Assembly (NCBI GenBank): GCA_900596015.1
Contig: UVIF01000001.1
Location: forward strand, 78,512-142,511
Length of the DNA stretch: 64,000 bases
Direction of reading: 5' to 3'
From: Pseudomonas viridiflava
GTDB lineage: Bacteria > Pseudomonadota > Gammaproteobacteria > Pseudomonadales > Pseudomonadaceae
The position numbers and the translations under genes are program-made. Position 1 is the stretch's first letter. Each line of letters opens with the position of its first letter. Of the stretch, positions 54,704-63,981 are shown one piece after another. The notes below the pieces were generated by a model. The model was not told where the DNA came from, made no database searches, and was given only the letters and a program-made list of their open reading frames with translations.

Positions 54704-57490
54704 ATGACTGACTCTGCTGCTCATACCATCCATGCTGCAACCCCTGCCCTGCGCTGCTTCGACGGCCGGGCGCGGGTGCTGCGCGAGATCGCCTACCACC
54801 GTGACCAGGCAGGTCCCGCACAGGCCCGCATCACCCGCTACGGCCATGACGCCAGCGGGCAACTGATCAGCAGTATCGATCCGCGGCTTTTTGCGGCCCG
54901 GGCCGAGCGTCCCGAAGTGGCCGCCAACCTGGTACAGGTGCGCAGCTTGAGCGGTCGATGCCTGTACACCCGCAGTGTCGATGCCGGCAACACGCGAACG
55001 CTGTACGACGCCTGTGGCCGCGAGGCGATGGCATGGCTGGCGAACGGTGTCGAGCAGACGCGCTGCTACGAACCTGCGACGCTGCCCGGCCGGCTGCTGT
55101 CGATCCAGGAACGCTCTGACCAACGCGCCTTTCGCACCGCCGAGCGCTGGCAATGGGCGGGCGTTGATGCAGAGGCCAGAGCGTTCAACCTGGCCGGCCA
55201 TTGCCAGACACGTTTCGACAGCGCCGGCAGACACGTCGTGCAAGCGCGCAGCCAGCTCGGTGCCATCGCCGGCGAGACCCTGCAACTGCTCGCAGGTCAC
55301 ACCGAATGCGACTGGGCGCAGGACGATGCCCAAGGCGAGGCGCGGTGCCTGGAACCGCAAAGCCTGACCAGTACGGTGAGCTTCGATGCCTGCGGCGCCA
55401 TCATCGCCAGCGAGGATGCCAAGGGCAATCGGCAACGCCATGGCCATGACCGTTGCGGGCAGTACCGGGCCAGTTGGGTCACTCGCAATGGCGGCTTGGA
55501 GACGCCGGTGGTGCTGGACGTGAGTTACGCCGCCGGGGGGCAGAAAGAAGTCGAGCGGCATGCCAACGGTGTCGTCATCACCCATACCTATGCAGCCGAC
55601 ACCCAACGTCTGGCCGGCGTGCGTACCCAGCGCGACAGCGACCGCCAGACCTTGCAGGAGCTGCGCTACCGGTACGACCCGACCGGCCGGGTGACTCAGG
55701 TGCGCAACGAAGCGGAGCAGACACGCTTCTGGCGCAATCAGAGAATCGATCCGCAGCAGGACTACCGTTACGACTCGCTGTCGCAGTTGATTTTGGCCAG
55801 CGGTCGGCAGATGGCCGCACTCGGCCAGATGAGCAGCAGTCTGCCATCTGCACTCCCCATCGATACCCGCGCCCATGCCTTGTACCAGCGTCGCTACGCG
55901 TACGACGAGGCCGGCAACCTGCTGAGCATTCGGCACACCGTGCCAACAACCAATGCCGGCTACACTGTCAGGGTTACGACTTCGGCGTGCAGCAACCGGG
56001 CCGTGTTGAGCAGCGTGTGCGATGACCCGGCACTGATCGATCGCCAGTTCGATGCCGCCGGGCAGCAGCGCGCACTGGACAGCGCCCAATCTGCGGCCTG
56101 GAACAGTCGCATGCAGCTGGCCAGCGTGACACGCACCGGGGCAGGCACCGAGCACTACCTCTACGGCCAGCAGCACCAGCGACTGCGCAAGACCCATGCG
56201 CAGGGAAGTACGTGCTACCTGCCGGGGTTGGAGTTGCGCCAGCAGGACAGCCAGACCCTGCATTGCCTCAAGGTGGGCGAACATATTCGCTTGTTGCACT
56301 GGCCCGACGGCAGCCCCGAGGGCCTGGCCAACGACCAGTTGCGCTACAGCTACACCGACCTGCTGGGCAGTCATGGCCTGGAACTCGATGGCGACGGTCA
56401 GGTCATCAGCCGCGAGGAATTCTTCCCGTTCGGCGCCACGGCGGTCTGGGCCTGCCGCAACCAGGTCGAGGCGAACTACAAGACCGTCCGTTACTCGGGC
56501 AAGGAACGCGACGACACCGGCCTCTACTACTACGGCTACCGCTACTATCAGCCCTGGGCGGGACGCTGGCTGAGCGCCGATCCGGCGGGGACGGTGGACG
56601 GGCTCAACCTGTATGCCATGGTGCGCAACTCGCCCCTGTCGGCGGTGGACGACGATGGCCGAATGATGCGCGCCCTTTTCAAGGGCGGAGTCGGCGCAGC
56701 CGGGATCGGCTACGAGGCGTACAAGTACCACGAACGTCAGTCGCAAGCGCCAGCACAGCCAGCTGCCACTCCGATAAACGCCTCCATGGGCGATCAGCGA
56801 GCGGACAATGCCATTGGCAAGGTCCAGCGGATGAAGGAACAATTCAGCCCTGGGCAACAGATTCTGAACAGTGCCAAGGGCCGTGCGGAGACGGCGGATC
56901 ACCTCGCGCACGGGCAGCTGCCAGGCGTCAATGCAGTGCTCAAGGGCGCTGAAGGTGTCGGCACCGTCGTCGAATTCAGCCAGACCGGCGACCTTTCGCA
57001 GATCAAAAAAGCACCTCTGGCGGGAGCTATTGCCACGGATGCGGTGAACGGCGTTGCGCACAGCATCAAGGCCACTATCAAAAACACCCAGAAAGCCGTG
57101 CAAGGCACTGCCGAGCTGGCAACCCTGTCCGAAACCAAGGCCGAGGAACTGCAAGCGTCACTGCACGACCTGCAGGAGCTGACGCAAGACAAGCTGATCA
57201 CCGGCCTGTCGTTCGGCGCCACGGTCAAGGCCGGCCTGGACGGCGCTGCTGCGGTGGTCCCGCATCCAGTAGCGAAGTTCGGACTCAAGGTATTGTCGAC
57301 GGCGTGGACCGTGACCGGTGTGGTGCATGGTGCGGAGGAGCTCGGAGAGATTGCCAAGACTCATGAGGATCTGCTTGCGAGCAAGACCGGTGAAAACCTC
57401 ATGGGGCAGATGAAGACGGTCAATGCGTCGAATCGCACGGGGATCATGGACCGTGTCAAGCAGAGCTATGGTCTCTCGGGTAACCCATGA
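54704..57490 (+). CDS. TcC/Rhs-family toxin-complex C subunit with unassigned C-terminal domain
   Basis: 928 residues. The N-terminus follows TccC proteins (REIAYHR, ITRYGHDASGQL, SSIDPRL, TRSVDAG). Rhs/YD repeats extend to about 600 and form the hollow shell. The Rhs core sequence near 600-655 includes YYYGYRYYQPWAGRWLSADP, GTVDGLNLYAMVRN and a closing DDDG, after which TcC proteins self-cleave. The variable end (about 656-928, 273 residues) is helical and Ala/Gly rich; I do not recognise a toxin fold. No TcA, TcB, VgrG or immunity gene is in the window, so this is an orphan or a spare cocoon. It is divergent from rbsB. Confidence 0.85.
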   Translation: MTDSAAHTIHAATPALRCFDGRARVLREIAYHRDQAGPAQARITRYGHDASGQLISSIDPRLFAARAERPEVAANLVQVRSLSGRCLYTRSVDAGNTRTLYDACGREAMAWLANGVEQTRCYEPATLPGRLLSIQERSDQRAFRTAERWQWAGVDAEARAFNLAGHCQTRFDSAGRHVVQARSQLGAIAGETLQLLAGHTECDWAQDDAQGEARCLEPQSLTSTVSFDACGAIIASEDAKGNRQRHGHDRCGQYRASWVTRNGGLETPVVLDVSYAAGGQKEVERHANGVVITHTYAADTQRLAGVRTQRDSDRQTLQELRYRYDPTGRVTQVRNEAEQTRFWRNQRIDPQQDYRYDSLSQLILASGRQMAALGQMSSSLPSALPIDTRAHALYQRRYAYDEAGNLLSIRHTVPTTNAGYTVRVTTSACSNRAVLSSVCDDPALIDRQFDAAGQQRALDSAQSAAWNSRMQLASVTRTGAGTEHYLYGQQHQRLRKTHAQGSTCYLPGLELRQQDSQTLHCLKVGEHIRLLHWPDGSPEGLANDQLRYSYTDLLGSHGLELDGDGQVISREEFFPFGATAVWACRNQVEANYKTVRYSGKERDDTGLYYYGYRYYQPWAGRWLSADPAGTVDGLNLYAMVRNSPLSAVDDDGRMMRALFKGGVGAAGIGYEAYKYHERQSQAPAQPAATPINASMGDQRADNAIGKVQRMKEQFSPGQQILNSAKGRAETADHLAHGQLPGVNAVLKGAEGVGTVVEFSQTGDLSQIKKAPLAGAIATDAVNGVAHSIKATIKNTQKAVQGTAELATLSETKAEELQASLHDLQELTQDKLITGLSFGATVKAGLDGAAAVVPHPVAKFGLKVLSTAWTVTGVVHGAEELGEIAKTHEDLLASKTGENLMGQMKTVNASNRTGIMDRVKQSYGLSGNP

Positions 57491-57623
57491 CGCCAGCTCG
57501 CCGCCTGTGCCAATAGCCTCTGGCCGCGACGTTTTGCCACTCAACTAACGCTCTCTCTGGCAGTCACAGCAGAAGCGGTTACATTTTGTAGCCATTTCAT
57601 GGGCGCGAGCCCGGCGAGGCCTG

Positions 57624-58964
57624 ATGAGCTTTATCTTGTGGATGGCCGTTCTGGGCGTCCTGCTATTGATGCTGGCGCTGACGGCGTCTTACCTGCGCTG
57701 GCTGCCGGTGACGACCTCTGCGGTGTGCCTGGCATTCGGCGTGGCCATCGGTCCCATGGGGCTGGGCCTGTTCACCACCGATTTCAAGGACACCGCCTCG
57801 TGGCTCGAGCGCCTGGCGGAGGCTGCCGTGCTGTTCTCGCTGTTCAGCACCGGGATCAAATTGCGACTGGGATTGGGCCGCAGTGCCTGGCGCGCAGCTT
57901 ACATGCTGTCGGGCCCGGTGATGATCGTTTCGATCCTGGGCGTCTGCCTGGTAGCGCACTATGCCCTGGGCTTGTCGTGGGGAGTGAGCATGCTGCTCGG
58001 GGCGATGCTGGCGCCGACCGATCCGGTGCTGGCGTCCATGGTTCAGGTGAACAGCGCGCAGGACTTCGACCGCGTGCGCTTCGGGCTGTCGGGTGAAGCC
58101 GGGCTCAACGACGGTACGGCCTTTCCCTTCGTGATCCTGAGCCTGCTGATGCTGCACCATGGCAGCCTGGACAGCCACTGGCTGGGCCAGTGGGCCTTGG
58201 AAAACCTGCTGTGGGGCGTGCCGGTCGGGCTGCTGGTCGGTTACGGGATGGGCCGGGCCATCGGTCACCTGATGATCTACCTGCGCGTGCGCAATGCCGA
58301 CAGCACCAACTCGCCCAACGATTTTCTGGCTCTGGCGCTGATCGCGCTGTCGTACTTCGGCGCGGCGTCTCTGGGCGCGTTCGGATTTCTCGCGGTGTTC
58401 GCGGCCGGCCTGGGGTTGCGCCAGGCGGAGGTGCGTACCTCGGGATCCGAGGTCCCCTCGGAGCACCTGGCCAAGCCGGTGGTGGGTCACCGCGATCTGG
58501 CGCCCGAAGAAGGTACCGTCACCCATCCCAAAGATCTTGAGGACGGGCAACTGGCCGCCGGGGTGATGATGGGCGACATCCTGGTGTTCGGCAATCTGGT
58601 GGAGCGGTCCATGGAAGTGCTGCTCATCACCATTCTGGGGGCGACGCTGTCTGCCTACTGGGACTGGCGTGCGGTCGGCCTGGCAGCGGCACTGTTCTGC
58701 GTGATCCGCCCGCTGAGCGTGTGGCTGCTGGTCAGTCGCCGCCTGCTCGATGGTCATCAGCGGGCGTTGCTGGGCTGGTTCGGCATCCGCGGGATCGGCT
58801 CGATCTATTACCTGTGCTACGCGCTGGCTCACGAACTGCCGGAGTCGGTCGAACAGGTGTGCATCAGCCTGACGTTGTCGGTGGTGGCCTTGAGCATTCT
58901 GGTGCATGGCATCAGCACCCAGCCATTGCTGGAGCATTACGAACGTCGACGCAAGTCCGTTTAG
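57624..58964 (+). CDS. NhaP-type Na+(K+)/H+ antiporter
   Basis: 446 residues, about twelve helices of the CPA1 family. The ion-binding region GAMLAPTDPVLAS (about 128-140) and GEAGLNDGTAFPFV (about 156-169) with the paired acidic residues are present. It exchanges monovalent cations for protons. It starts 133 bases after the TcC gene with GAGG upstream. It has no C-terminal regulatory domain such as RCK. Confidence 0.88.
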   Translation: MSFILWMAVLGVLLLMLALTASYLRWLPVTTSAVCLAFGVAIGPMGLGLFTTDFKDTASWLERLAEAAVLFSLFSTGIKLRLGLGRSAWRAAYMLSGPVMIVSILGVCLVAHYALGLSWGVSMLLGAMLAPTDPVLASMVQVNSAQDFDRVRFGLSGEAGLNDGTAFPFVILSLLMLHHGSLDSHWLGQWALENLLWGVPVGLLVGYGMGRAIGHLMIYLRVRNADSTNSPNDFLALALIALSYFGAASLGAFGFLAVFAAGLGLRQAEVRTSGSEVPSEHLAKPVVGHRDLAPEEGTVTHPKDLEDGQLAAGVMMGDILVFGNLVERSMEVLLITILGATLSAYWDWRAVGLAAALFCVIRPLSVWLLVSRRLLDGHQRALLGWFGIRGIGSIYYLCYALAHELPESVEQVCISLTLSVVALSILVHGISTQPLLEHYERRRKSV

Positions 58965-59149
58965 CAGTGGTGGAGGTGAATCAGTGGCTGCGCGGTGCTG
59001 CCGGACGCGGCTTGCGCCGCTGCTACGGGGGCATGGGTTTGGATGCACCGGCTTGGTCAAAAAGGTATAGAATGCCCAGCATTTGAAGGATCGGTCACCG
59101 TCGTCCAGACGCGGTCGATCACGCACAACCCATACAGGCAGATCGGATA

Positions 59150-60592
59150 TTGGAACAGCTAAAGCGCCTCGCGAGCGGGATTGAAGGGCTCGATTTGTTG
59201 CTCAAGGGTGGGCTGGTGGCCGGTGCGTCATACATCGTGCAGGGTCGTCCGGGTTCGGGCAAGACCATCCTGGCCAACCAATTGGGCTTCAATCACGTGA
59301 GCCAGGGCGGCCGGGTTCTGGTCGCCACTCTGCTCGCGGAATCCCACGAGCGGCTGTTCCAATATCTGTCCACCTTGAGTTTTTTCGATGCCTCAAGGAT
59401 AGGCAACGAAATCCAGTTCGTCAGTGCGTTCGACACCCTGGAAAACGAGGGCCTGGACGAAGTGGTCAAACTGCTGCGCCGCGAGATCAGTCGACAGAAA
59501 GCGACGGTATTGATCGTCGACGGGGTACTCAACGCCCGCTCCAAGGCTGACTCGCAGATCGACACCAAGAAGTTCATCTCCGAACTGCAGGGTCACGCGG
59601 CGTTCGCGGGGTGCACGGTGCTGTTCCTGACCAGCTCGCGACTGGACGACGGCAGCCCCGAACACACCATGGTCGATGGCGTGATCGAACTGGGCGAAGA
59701 GCTGTTCAACACCCGTTCGGTGCGCCGCATCCAGCTGCGCAAGACCCGAGGCAGCGGCGCGCTGTCGGGCCTGCACGAGTGCGAGATCACCGACGATGGG
59801 CTGGTGGTCTATCCACGCCTGGAAAGCCTCTACAGCCGCCCGTCCTGCCCCGACCCCACCGATCTCAGCCGCATACCCAGCGGCATTCCTGCGCTGGACA
59901 ACCTGATTGGCGGGGGTCTGCCGCGCTCTTCGGTGACGCTGGTGATGGGGCCGTCGGGCATCGGCAAGACCAGCCTGGGGATCAACTTCCTCGCCGCGTC
60001 CACGCCCGAACAGCCGGGTATGCTGTTTGGCATGTACGAATCCGAGCGCCGTTTGCAGGTCAAGGCACGATCGCTGGGTCATGACTTCGAAGCGCTGCAA
60101 GCCAGCGGTGCTCTGCACGTGTGCTGGCAGCCCACCACAGAAGGGCTGCTCGACGGTCTGGGATTACGGCTGTTGCGCCACGTCGAGGTCCATGGCATCA
60201 AGCGCCTGCTCATCGACAGTCTGGGCGGCATGGCCCGCACGGCGACCAGCACGGTACGCCTGACCGAGTTCTTCAGTACCCTGATGAGCGAGCTGCGCGC
60301 CCGCGGTGTGACGGTATTCGCCACCTGGGAGGTTCGCGGCCTGTTCGGCCCTGAGATCACCTCGCCGGCGCCCGACCTCTCCAGCATTGTCGACAACATC
60401 CTGCTGACGCGATTCGTCGAACATGAGTCTGAACTAAAGCGCCTGCTGTCCATTCTTAAAGTGAGAGACAGCTACTACGATCCGTCGTTATTGGAGCTGG
60501 TCATTCATGGTCACGGAATCGACCTGAGAAAGGCGTTCACAAATGCAGAGGCAGTGTTATCAGGTAGTGCCTCCACGATTTCGAATCCGTGA
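59150..60592 (+). CDS. KaiC-like double ATPase
   Basis: 480 residues with two RecA/KaiC domains: CI with Walker A GRPGSGKT (about 28-35) and CII with GPSGIGKTS (about 265-273). In the CII end, LSSIVDNILL aligns with the KaiC ISTITDTIIL stretch, so S411 and S412 occupy the S431/T432 autophosphorylation sites. No kaiA or kaiB is present; a stand-alone receiver gene follows after 21 bases. The start is a TTG at 59150 with a poor site; the next ATG would cut into CI. Likely a phospho-signalling switch rather than a clock. Confidence 0.85.
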   Translation: MEQLKRLASGIEGLDLLLKGGLVAGASYIVQGRPGSGKTILANQLGFNHVSQGGRVLVATLLAESHERLFQYLSTLSFFDASRIGNEIQFVSAFDTLENEGLDEVVKLLRREISRQKATVLIVDGVLNARSKADSQIDTKKFISELQGHAAFAGCTVLFLTSSRLDDGSPEHTMVDGVIELGEELFNTRSVRRIQLRKTRGSGALSGLHECEITDDGLVVYPRLESLYSRPSCPDPTDLSRIPSGIPALDNLIGGGLPRSSVTLVMGPSGIGKTSLGINFLAASTPEQPGMLFGMYESERRLQVKARSLGHDFEALQASGALHVCWQPTTEGLLDGLGLRLLRHVEVHGIKRLLIDSLGGMARTATSTVRLTEFFSTLMSELRARGVTVFATWEVRGLFGPEITSPAPDLSSIVDNILLTRFVEHESELKRLLSILKVRDSYYDPSLLELVIHGHGIDLRKAFTNAEAVLSGSASTISNP

Positions 60593-60613
60593 TGCTGCCG
60601 GGGTCGAACTGAC

Positions 60614-60982
60614 ATGGCCACTATCCTGATCGTCGACGATGAGTATCTCATCGCCGACATTCTTGGTTACGCGTTGGAAGACGAAGGCTATATGGCCGTC
60701 AAAGCCGGTAATGGCAAGCGTGCGCTGGAGATCCTCGATCGCGAGCGTCCGGCATTGGTCATTACCGACTTCATGATGCCTGGCATGAACGGCCTCGAAC
60801 TGGCGCAGAAGATCCGTAGTCACGCCTCGTTCGAGTCTGTGCCCATTCTTTTGATGAGTGGTGCCCAAGGCAACGTCGGTCGGGCCACGCCCGAACTTTT
60901 CAACGCCGTATACGACAAGCCCTTCGATATCAACGAAGTGGTGGCACGTGTGCGCGAGTTGGTGCCGCTGGAACCGGTCTAG
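60614..60982 (+). CDS. Single-domain response regulator
   Basis: 122 residues, one receiver domain. The acidic pocket DDE (9-11), the phospho-acceptor Asp in TDFMMPG (about 52), Ser in LLMSG and Lys in YDKPF are all present. No output domain, so it acts by protein contact, as CheY or Spo0F do. Co-transcribed with the KaiC-like gene. Confidence 0.93.
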   Translation: MATILIVDDEYLIADILGYALEDEGYMAVKAGNGKRALEILDRERPALVITDFMMPGMNGLELAQKIRSHASFESVPILLMSGAQGNVGRATPELFNAVYDKPFDINEVVARVRELVPLEPV

Positions 60983-61005
60983 ACGCCAGAGTTTGTGCTC
61001 GCGCG

Positions 61006-61764
61006 CTACAGCGTGAGGATTTCGTAGCCATCGGCAGTGACGGCTACCATGTGCTCCCATTGCGCGGACAACGACTGATCGCGGGTTACCACGGTCCAGC
61101 CATCTGCCAACTGGCGGGTGCCAGCCTTCCCGGCGTTGATCATCGGCTCGACAGTGAAAATCATGCCTTGCGTCAAGCGCATCCCCTCGCCCTTTCGACC
61201 GTAGTGCAGCACTTGCGGATCATCGTGGTAGATCTGTCCGATGCCATGCCCGCAGTACTCGCGTACAACGCTGAACCCTTCACGGTGCGCCACGCTCTGG
61301 ATGGCGTGGCCAATGTCGCCCAGGGTGGCACCCGGCTTGACCACTTCGATACCGGCCAGCATTGCTTCGTGAGTGGTGTCCACCAGCCGCTTTGCCAGCG
61401 CGCTGGGTTCACCGACGTAGTACATCCGGCTGGTGTCGCCGAACCAGCCGTCCTTGATGACGGCGACATCGATGTTGACGATGTCGCCGTCGGCCAGCAC
61501 CACGTCGTTGCTGGGCACACCGTGGCAAACCACTTCGTTCACCGAAATGCACACCGTCTTGGTAAACCCGTGATACCCCACGTTGGCCGGGATTACTTTC
61601 AATTCGTTGACGATGTAGGCATGGCACAGCTCGTCCAGGTGTTGCGTGGTCACGCCGGCCTGTACGTGCGGTGCAATCATGCGCAATACGTCAGCGGCAA
61701 GCGCCCCGGCGCGGCGGGCCATGGCGACTTGCTCGGGGGTGCGGTTCAGATTCTTGCGGCTCAC
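61006..61764 (-). CDS. map: Methionine aminopeptidase, type I
   Basis: 252 residues. Metal ligands are in VNIDVAVIKDG (Asp), GDTSRM (Asp), CGHGIG (His), FTVEPMI (Glu) and WEHM (Glu). The start is the GTG at 61764 with AGGAG 6 bases upstream; a TTG at 61779 falls on the ribosome site. It removes N-terminal Met co-translationally. This copy is not beside rpsB, so it may be a second, paralogous map gene. Confidence 0.9.
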   Translation of the reverse strand: MSRKNLNRTPEQVAMARRAGALAADVLRMIAPHVQAGVTTQHLDELCHAYIVNELKVIPANVGYHGFTKTVCISVNEVVCHGVPSNDVVLADGDIVNIDVAVIKDGWFGDTSRMYYVGEPSALAKRLVDTTHEAMLAGIEVVKPGATLGDIGHAIQSVAHREGFSVVREYCGHGIGQIYHDDPQVLHYGRKGEGMRLTQGMIFTVEPMINAGKAGTRQLADGWTVVTRDQSLSAQWEHMVAVTADGYEILTL

Positions 61765-62144
61765 GGGTTTCTCCTGCAATTCAAGCCTCTATGCTAGCAG
61801 AGCGCCGCTGCCGTGCCTGCGCCGCGCGCATCGACAGCATTTAATTTCAAAAGATACAAAACTTTTTGTAACCACTTGGTTCATAAGACTCACAGCCCAG
61901 CGCCATACCGGCAGATGGTCGCGAAAAGCGCACAGGCAGTGTTTTCGAATGCGGTTCGAAGACTTCAACATTCAAGCAGTTCGACATAATCACAATATCC
62001 GCTGGAGCCGTCGGCCTTTGGGAGTGAGCCCTTCCCAGGCCGGCATCGCAACACCGAACGCTGATACCTGCCCTGCTCCTTTCGTGCGCGATCCTGCGTG
62101 GCGCATCACGACGCATTGCCTGCGCGCAATGAAAGGAATGAGCC
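61765..62144. promoter_or_regulatory. 380-base gap with two dyads
   Basis: No gene is evident. AACCA-CT-TGGTT (61870-61881) is a perfect 12-base palindrome in an AT-rich promoter-like stretch. CATTGC-CTGCGC-GCAATG (62114-62131) is a perfect hairpin ending just before the AAAGGAATG ribosome site of the sugar porter gene and could control its translation. Confidence 0.35.
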
Positions 62145-63605
62145 TTGTCCAGTTCCAACACCACAGCACCTGACGCTTCGCCTGCGAGCGAGGAAAACGA
62201 CGCCACACGCACCTCTCCCGGCCAGATCGTCGTGCGCGTGGCGATCATCGCCACCATGGGCGCCCTGGCCTTCGGCTACGACACGGGGGTGATCTCCGGC
62301 GCACTGCCCTTCATGACCCAGGGCCCGGACCAAGGTGGCCTGGGCCTCACTCCGTTCACCGAGGGCCTGGTGGCTTCCTCGCTGATTCTGGGCGCCGCCT
62401 TTGGCTCATTGTTCGCCGGCCATCTGGCCGACAAATACGGGCGCCTGACGGCGCTCAAAGGCCTGGCCATCCTGTTCATGATCGGCGCCCTGGGCTCCGC
62501 CCTCGCGCCCACGGTCGCGATCATGATCGCCACACGCTTCGTGTTGGGGCTGGCAGTCGGTGGGGCATCGGCGATCGTGCCGATGTTCATTGCCGAGATC
62601 GCCGGGCCCAACAAGCGTGCCCGCCTGGTCAGCCAGAATGAGTTGATGATCGTTACCGGGCAGCTGGTGGCCTACGTTTCCAACGCCCTGCTCGCGCATT
62701 TCGCCCACACTCCCGATGTTTGGCGCTGGATGCTCGCCATCGCAGTGATCCCGGCAGCCCTGCTGTGGATCGGCATGCACTTCGTGCCCACCTCACCGCG
62801 CTGGCTCGCCAGCAAGGGGCGCATGGACGAGGCGCGCGAAGTGCTGGAAAGACTGCGATCGAGCAAGAAGCAGGTCGACAAGGAAATGAAGGAGATCATT
62901 GCCCAGAACGAAGAACAACGCGCCGATGTCAGTTGGTCCTCGATCTGGGCCGAGCCCTGGCTGCGCCGCCTGTTGCTGGTGGGCATGGGGCTGGGCTTCG
63001 TCGCTCAGCTCACAGGGGTGAACGCGTTCATGTACTTCACTCCGGTCATCCTCAAGTCCACCGGGCTGGGGACCAACGCGGCACTCACCGCCACCATCGG
63101 CAACGGCGTGGCTTCGGTGATCGCCACATTGATCGGCATCTGGCTGGTCGGGCGCCATGGCCGGCGGCCGATGCTGATGACCGGCCTGTGCTTCGTGATC
63201 CTCGCGCAGGTGCTGCTCTGCTGTGTGCTGACCATGCTGCCCGCCTCGCTGCTGCAGAGCTATCTGGCGCTGGCCTGTATCCTGATGTTCCTGCTGTTCA
63301 TGCAGACCTTCATCGCCCCGGTCTACTGGCTGCTGATGTCCGAGCTGTTTCCTTCGCACCTGCGTGGCCTGATGACCGGCACGGCGGTGTGCTTCCAGTG
63401 GCTGTGCAATGCGTCGGTAGCGTTCATGTTCCCGATCGCGCTGGCCGGCTTCGGCCCTTATACCTTCATGTTGTTCGCGGTGATCAACGTCATGTCGCTG
63501 ATCTTCGTGATGACGTGCGTGCCGGAAACCCGAGGCAAGTCGCTGGAGCAGATCGAACGGCACATGGAGAAAGAGTTCACTCCTGACGAAGCCACCAGCG
63601 GCTGA
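62145..63605 (+). CDS. Sugar:H+ symporter, MFS sugar porter family
   Basis: 486 residues, twelve helices. Sugar-porter motifs are ADKYGRLTA (about 92-100), FVPTSPRWLASKGRMDEA (about 210-227), GRHGRRP (about 339-345) and the C-terminal PETRGKSLEQIE (about 465-476). It is of the XylE/GalP/AraE type; the sugar is not certain. The start is TTG 62145 behind AAGGAATG. Confidence 0.88.
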   Translation: MSSSNTTAPDASPASEENDATRTSPGQIVVRVAIIATMGALAFGYDTGVISGALPFMTQGPDQGGLGLTPFTEGLVASSLILGAAFGSLFAGHLADKYGRLTALKGLAILFMIGALGSALAPTVAIMIATRFVLGLAVGGASAIVPMFIAEIAGPNKRARLVSQNELMIVTGQLVAYVSNALLAHFAHTPDVWRWMLAIAVIPAALLWIGMHFVPTSPRWLASKGRMDEAREVLERLRSSKKQVDKEMKEIIAQNEEQRADVSWSSIWAEPWLRRLLLVGMGLGFVAQLTGVNAFMYFTPVILKSTGLGTNAALTATIGNGVASVIATLIGIWLVGRHGRRPMLMTGLCFVILAQVLLCCVLTMLPASLLQSYLALACILMFLLFMQTFIAPVYWLLMSELFPSHLRGLMTGTAVCFQWLCNASVAFMFPIALAGFGPYTFMLFAVINVMSLIFVMTCVPETRGKSLEQIERHMEKEFTPDEATSG

Positions 63606-63705
63606 GGCGGCAACGGGTCGATATGTCCAGTGCGAGACGTTGCAGGTAACATGGCTGAAGTTGTTTTCATATTCGCCATGTTGCCTGCAAGGACGAACGC
63701 CCTCC

Positions 63706-63981
63706 ATGACCCATCCCGACGACGTCATCGCCAGCCGCGTCCTGCAACTGCTGGAACAGCGCGCTCCCGGCGCTTCGATCTGCCCCTCCGAGGTGGCTCG
63801 CTCGCTGGAGCCGGATGAACCGCAGTGGCGCGCGCTGATGCCCGAGGTTCGCCGGGTGGCCAGGGCGCTGGCCGCCGCTCGAATCATCGACGTGACTCAA
63901 GGTGACATGCGGCTCGACCCGGACAGCGAACCCGAAGGGCCGATCCGGCTGCGCCGCGGCGCGCATTTCAAGCACCCGTGA
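63706..63981 (+). CDS. DUF3253 domain protein
   Basis: 91 residues, a small winged-helix-like DUF3253 protein recognised from ICPSEVARSL, the central WRALMPEVRRVARAL and the end VTQG...GPIRLRRG. No catalytic motif; perhaps a nucleic-acid-binding protein. The start at 63706 has no strong site; a longer form from 63640 is unlikely. Confidence 0.8.
   Translation: MTHPDDVIASRVLQLLEQRAPGASICPSEVARSLEPDEPQWRALMPEVRRVARALAAARIIDVTQGDMRLDPDSEPEGPIRLRRGAHFKHP

Noticed and set aside
54656..57154. 832-codon minus-strand frame opposite the TcC gene
   Set aside because: The plus strand encodes a complete TcC/Rhs protein; the opposite frame shows no motif.
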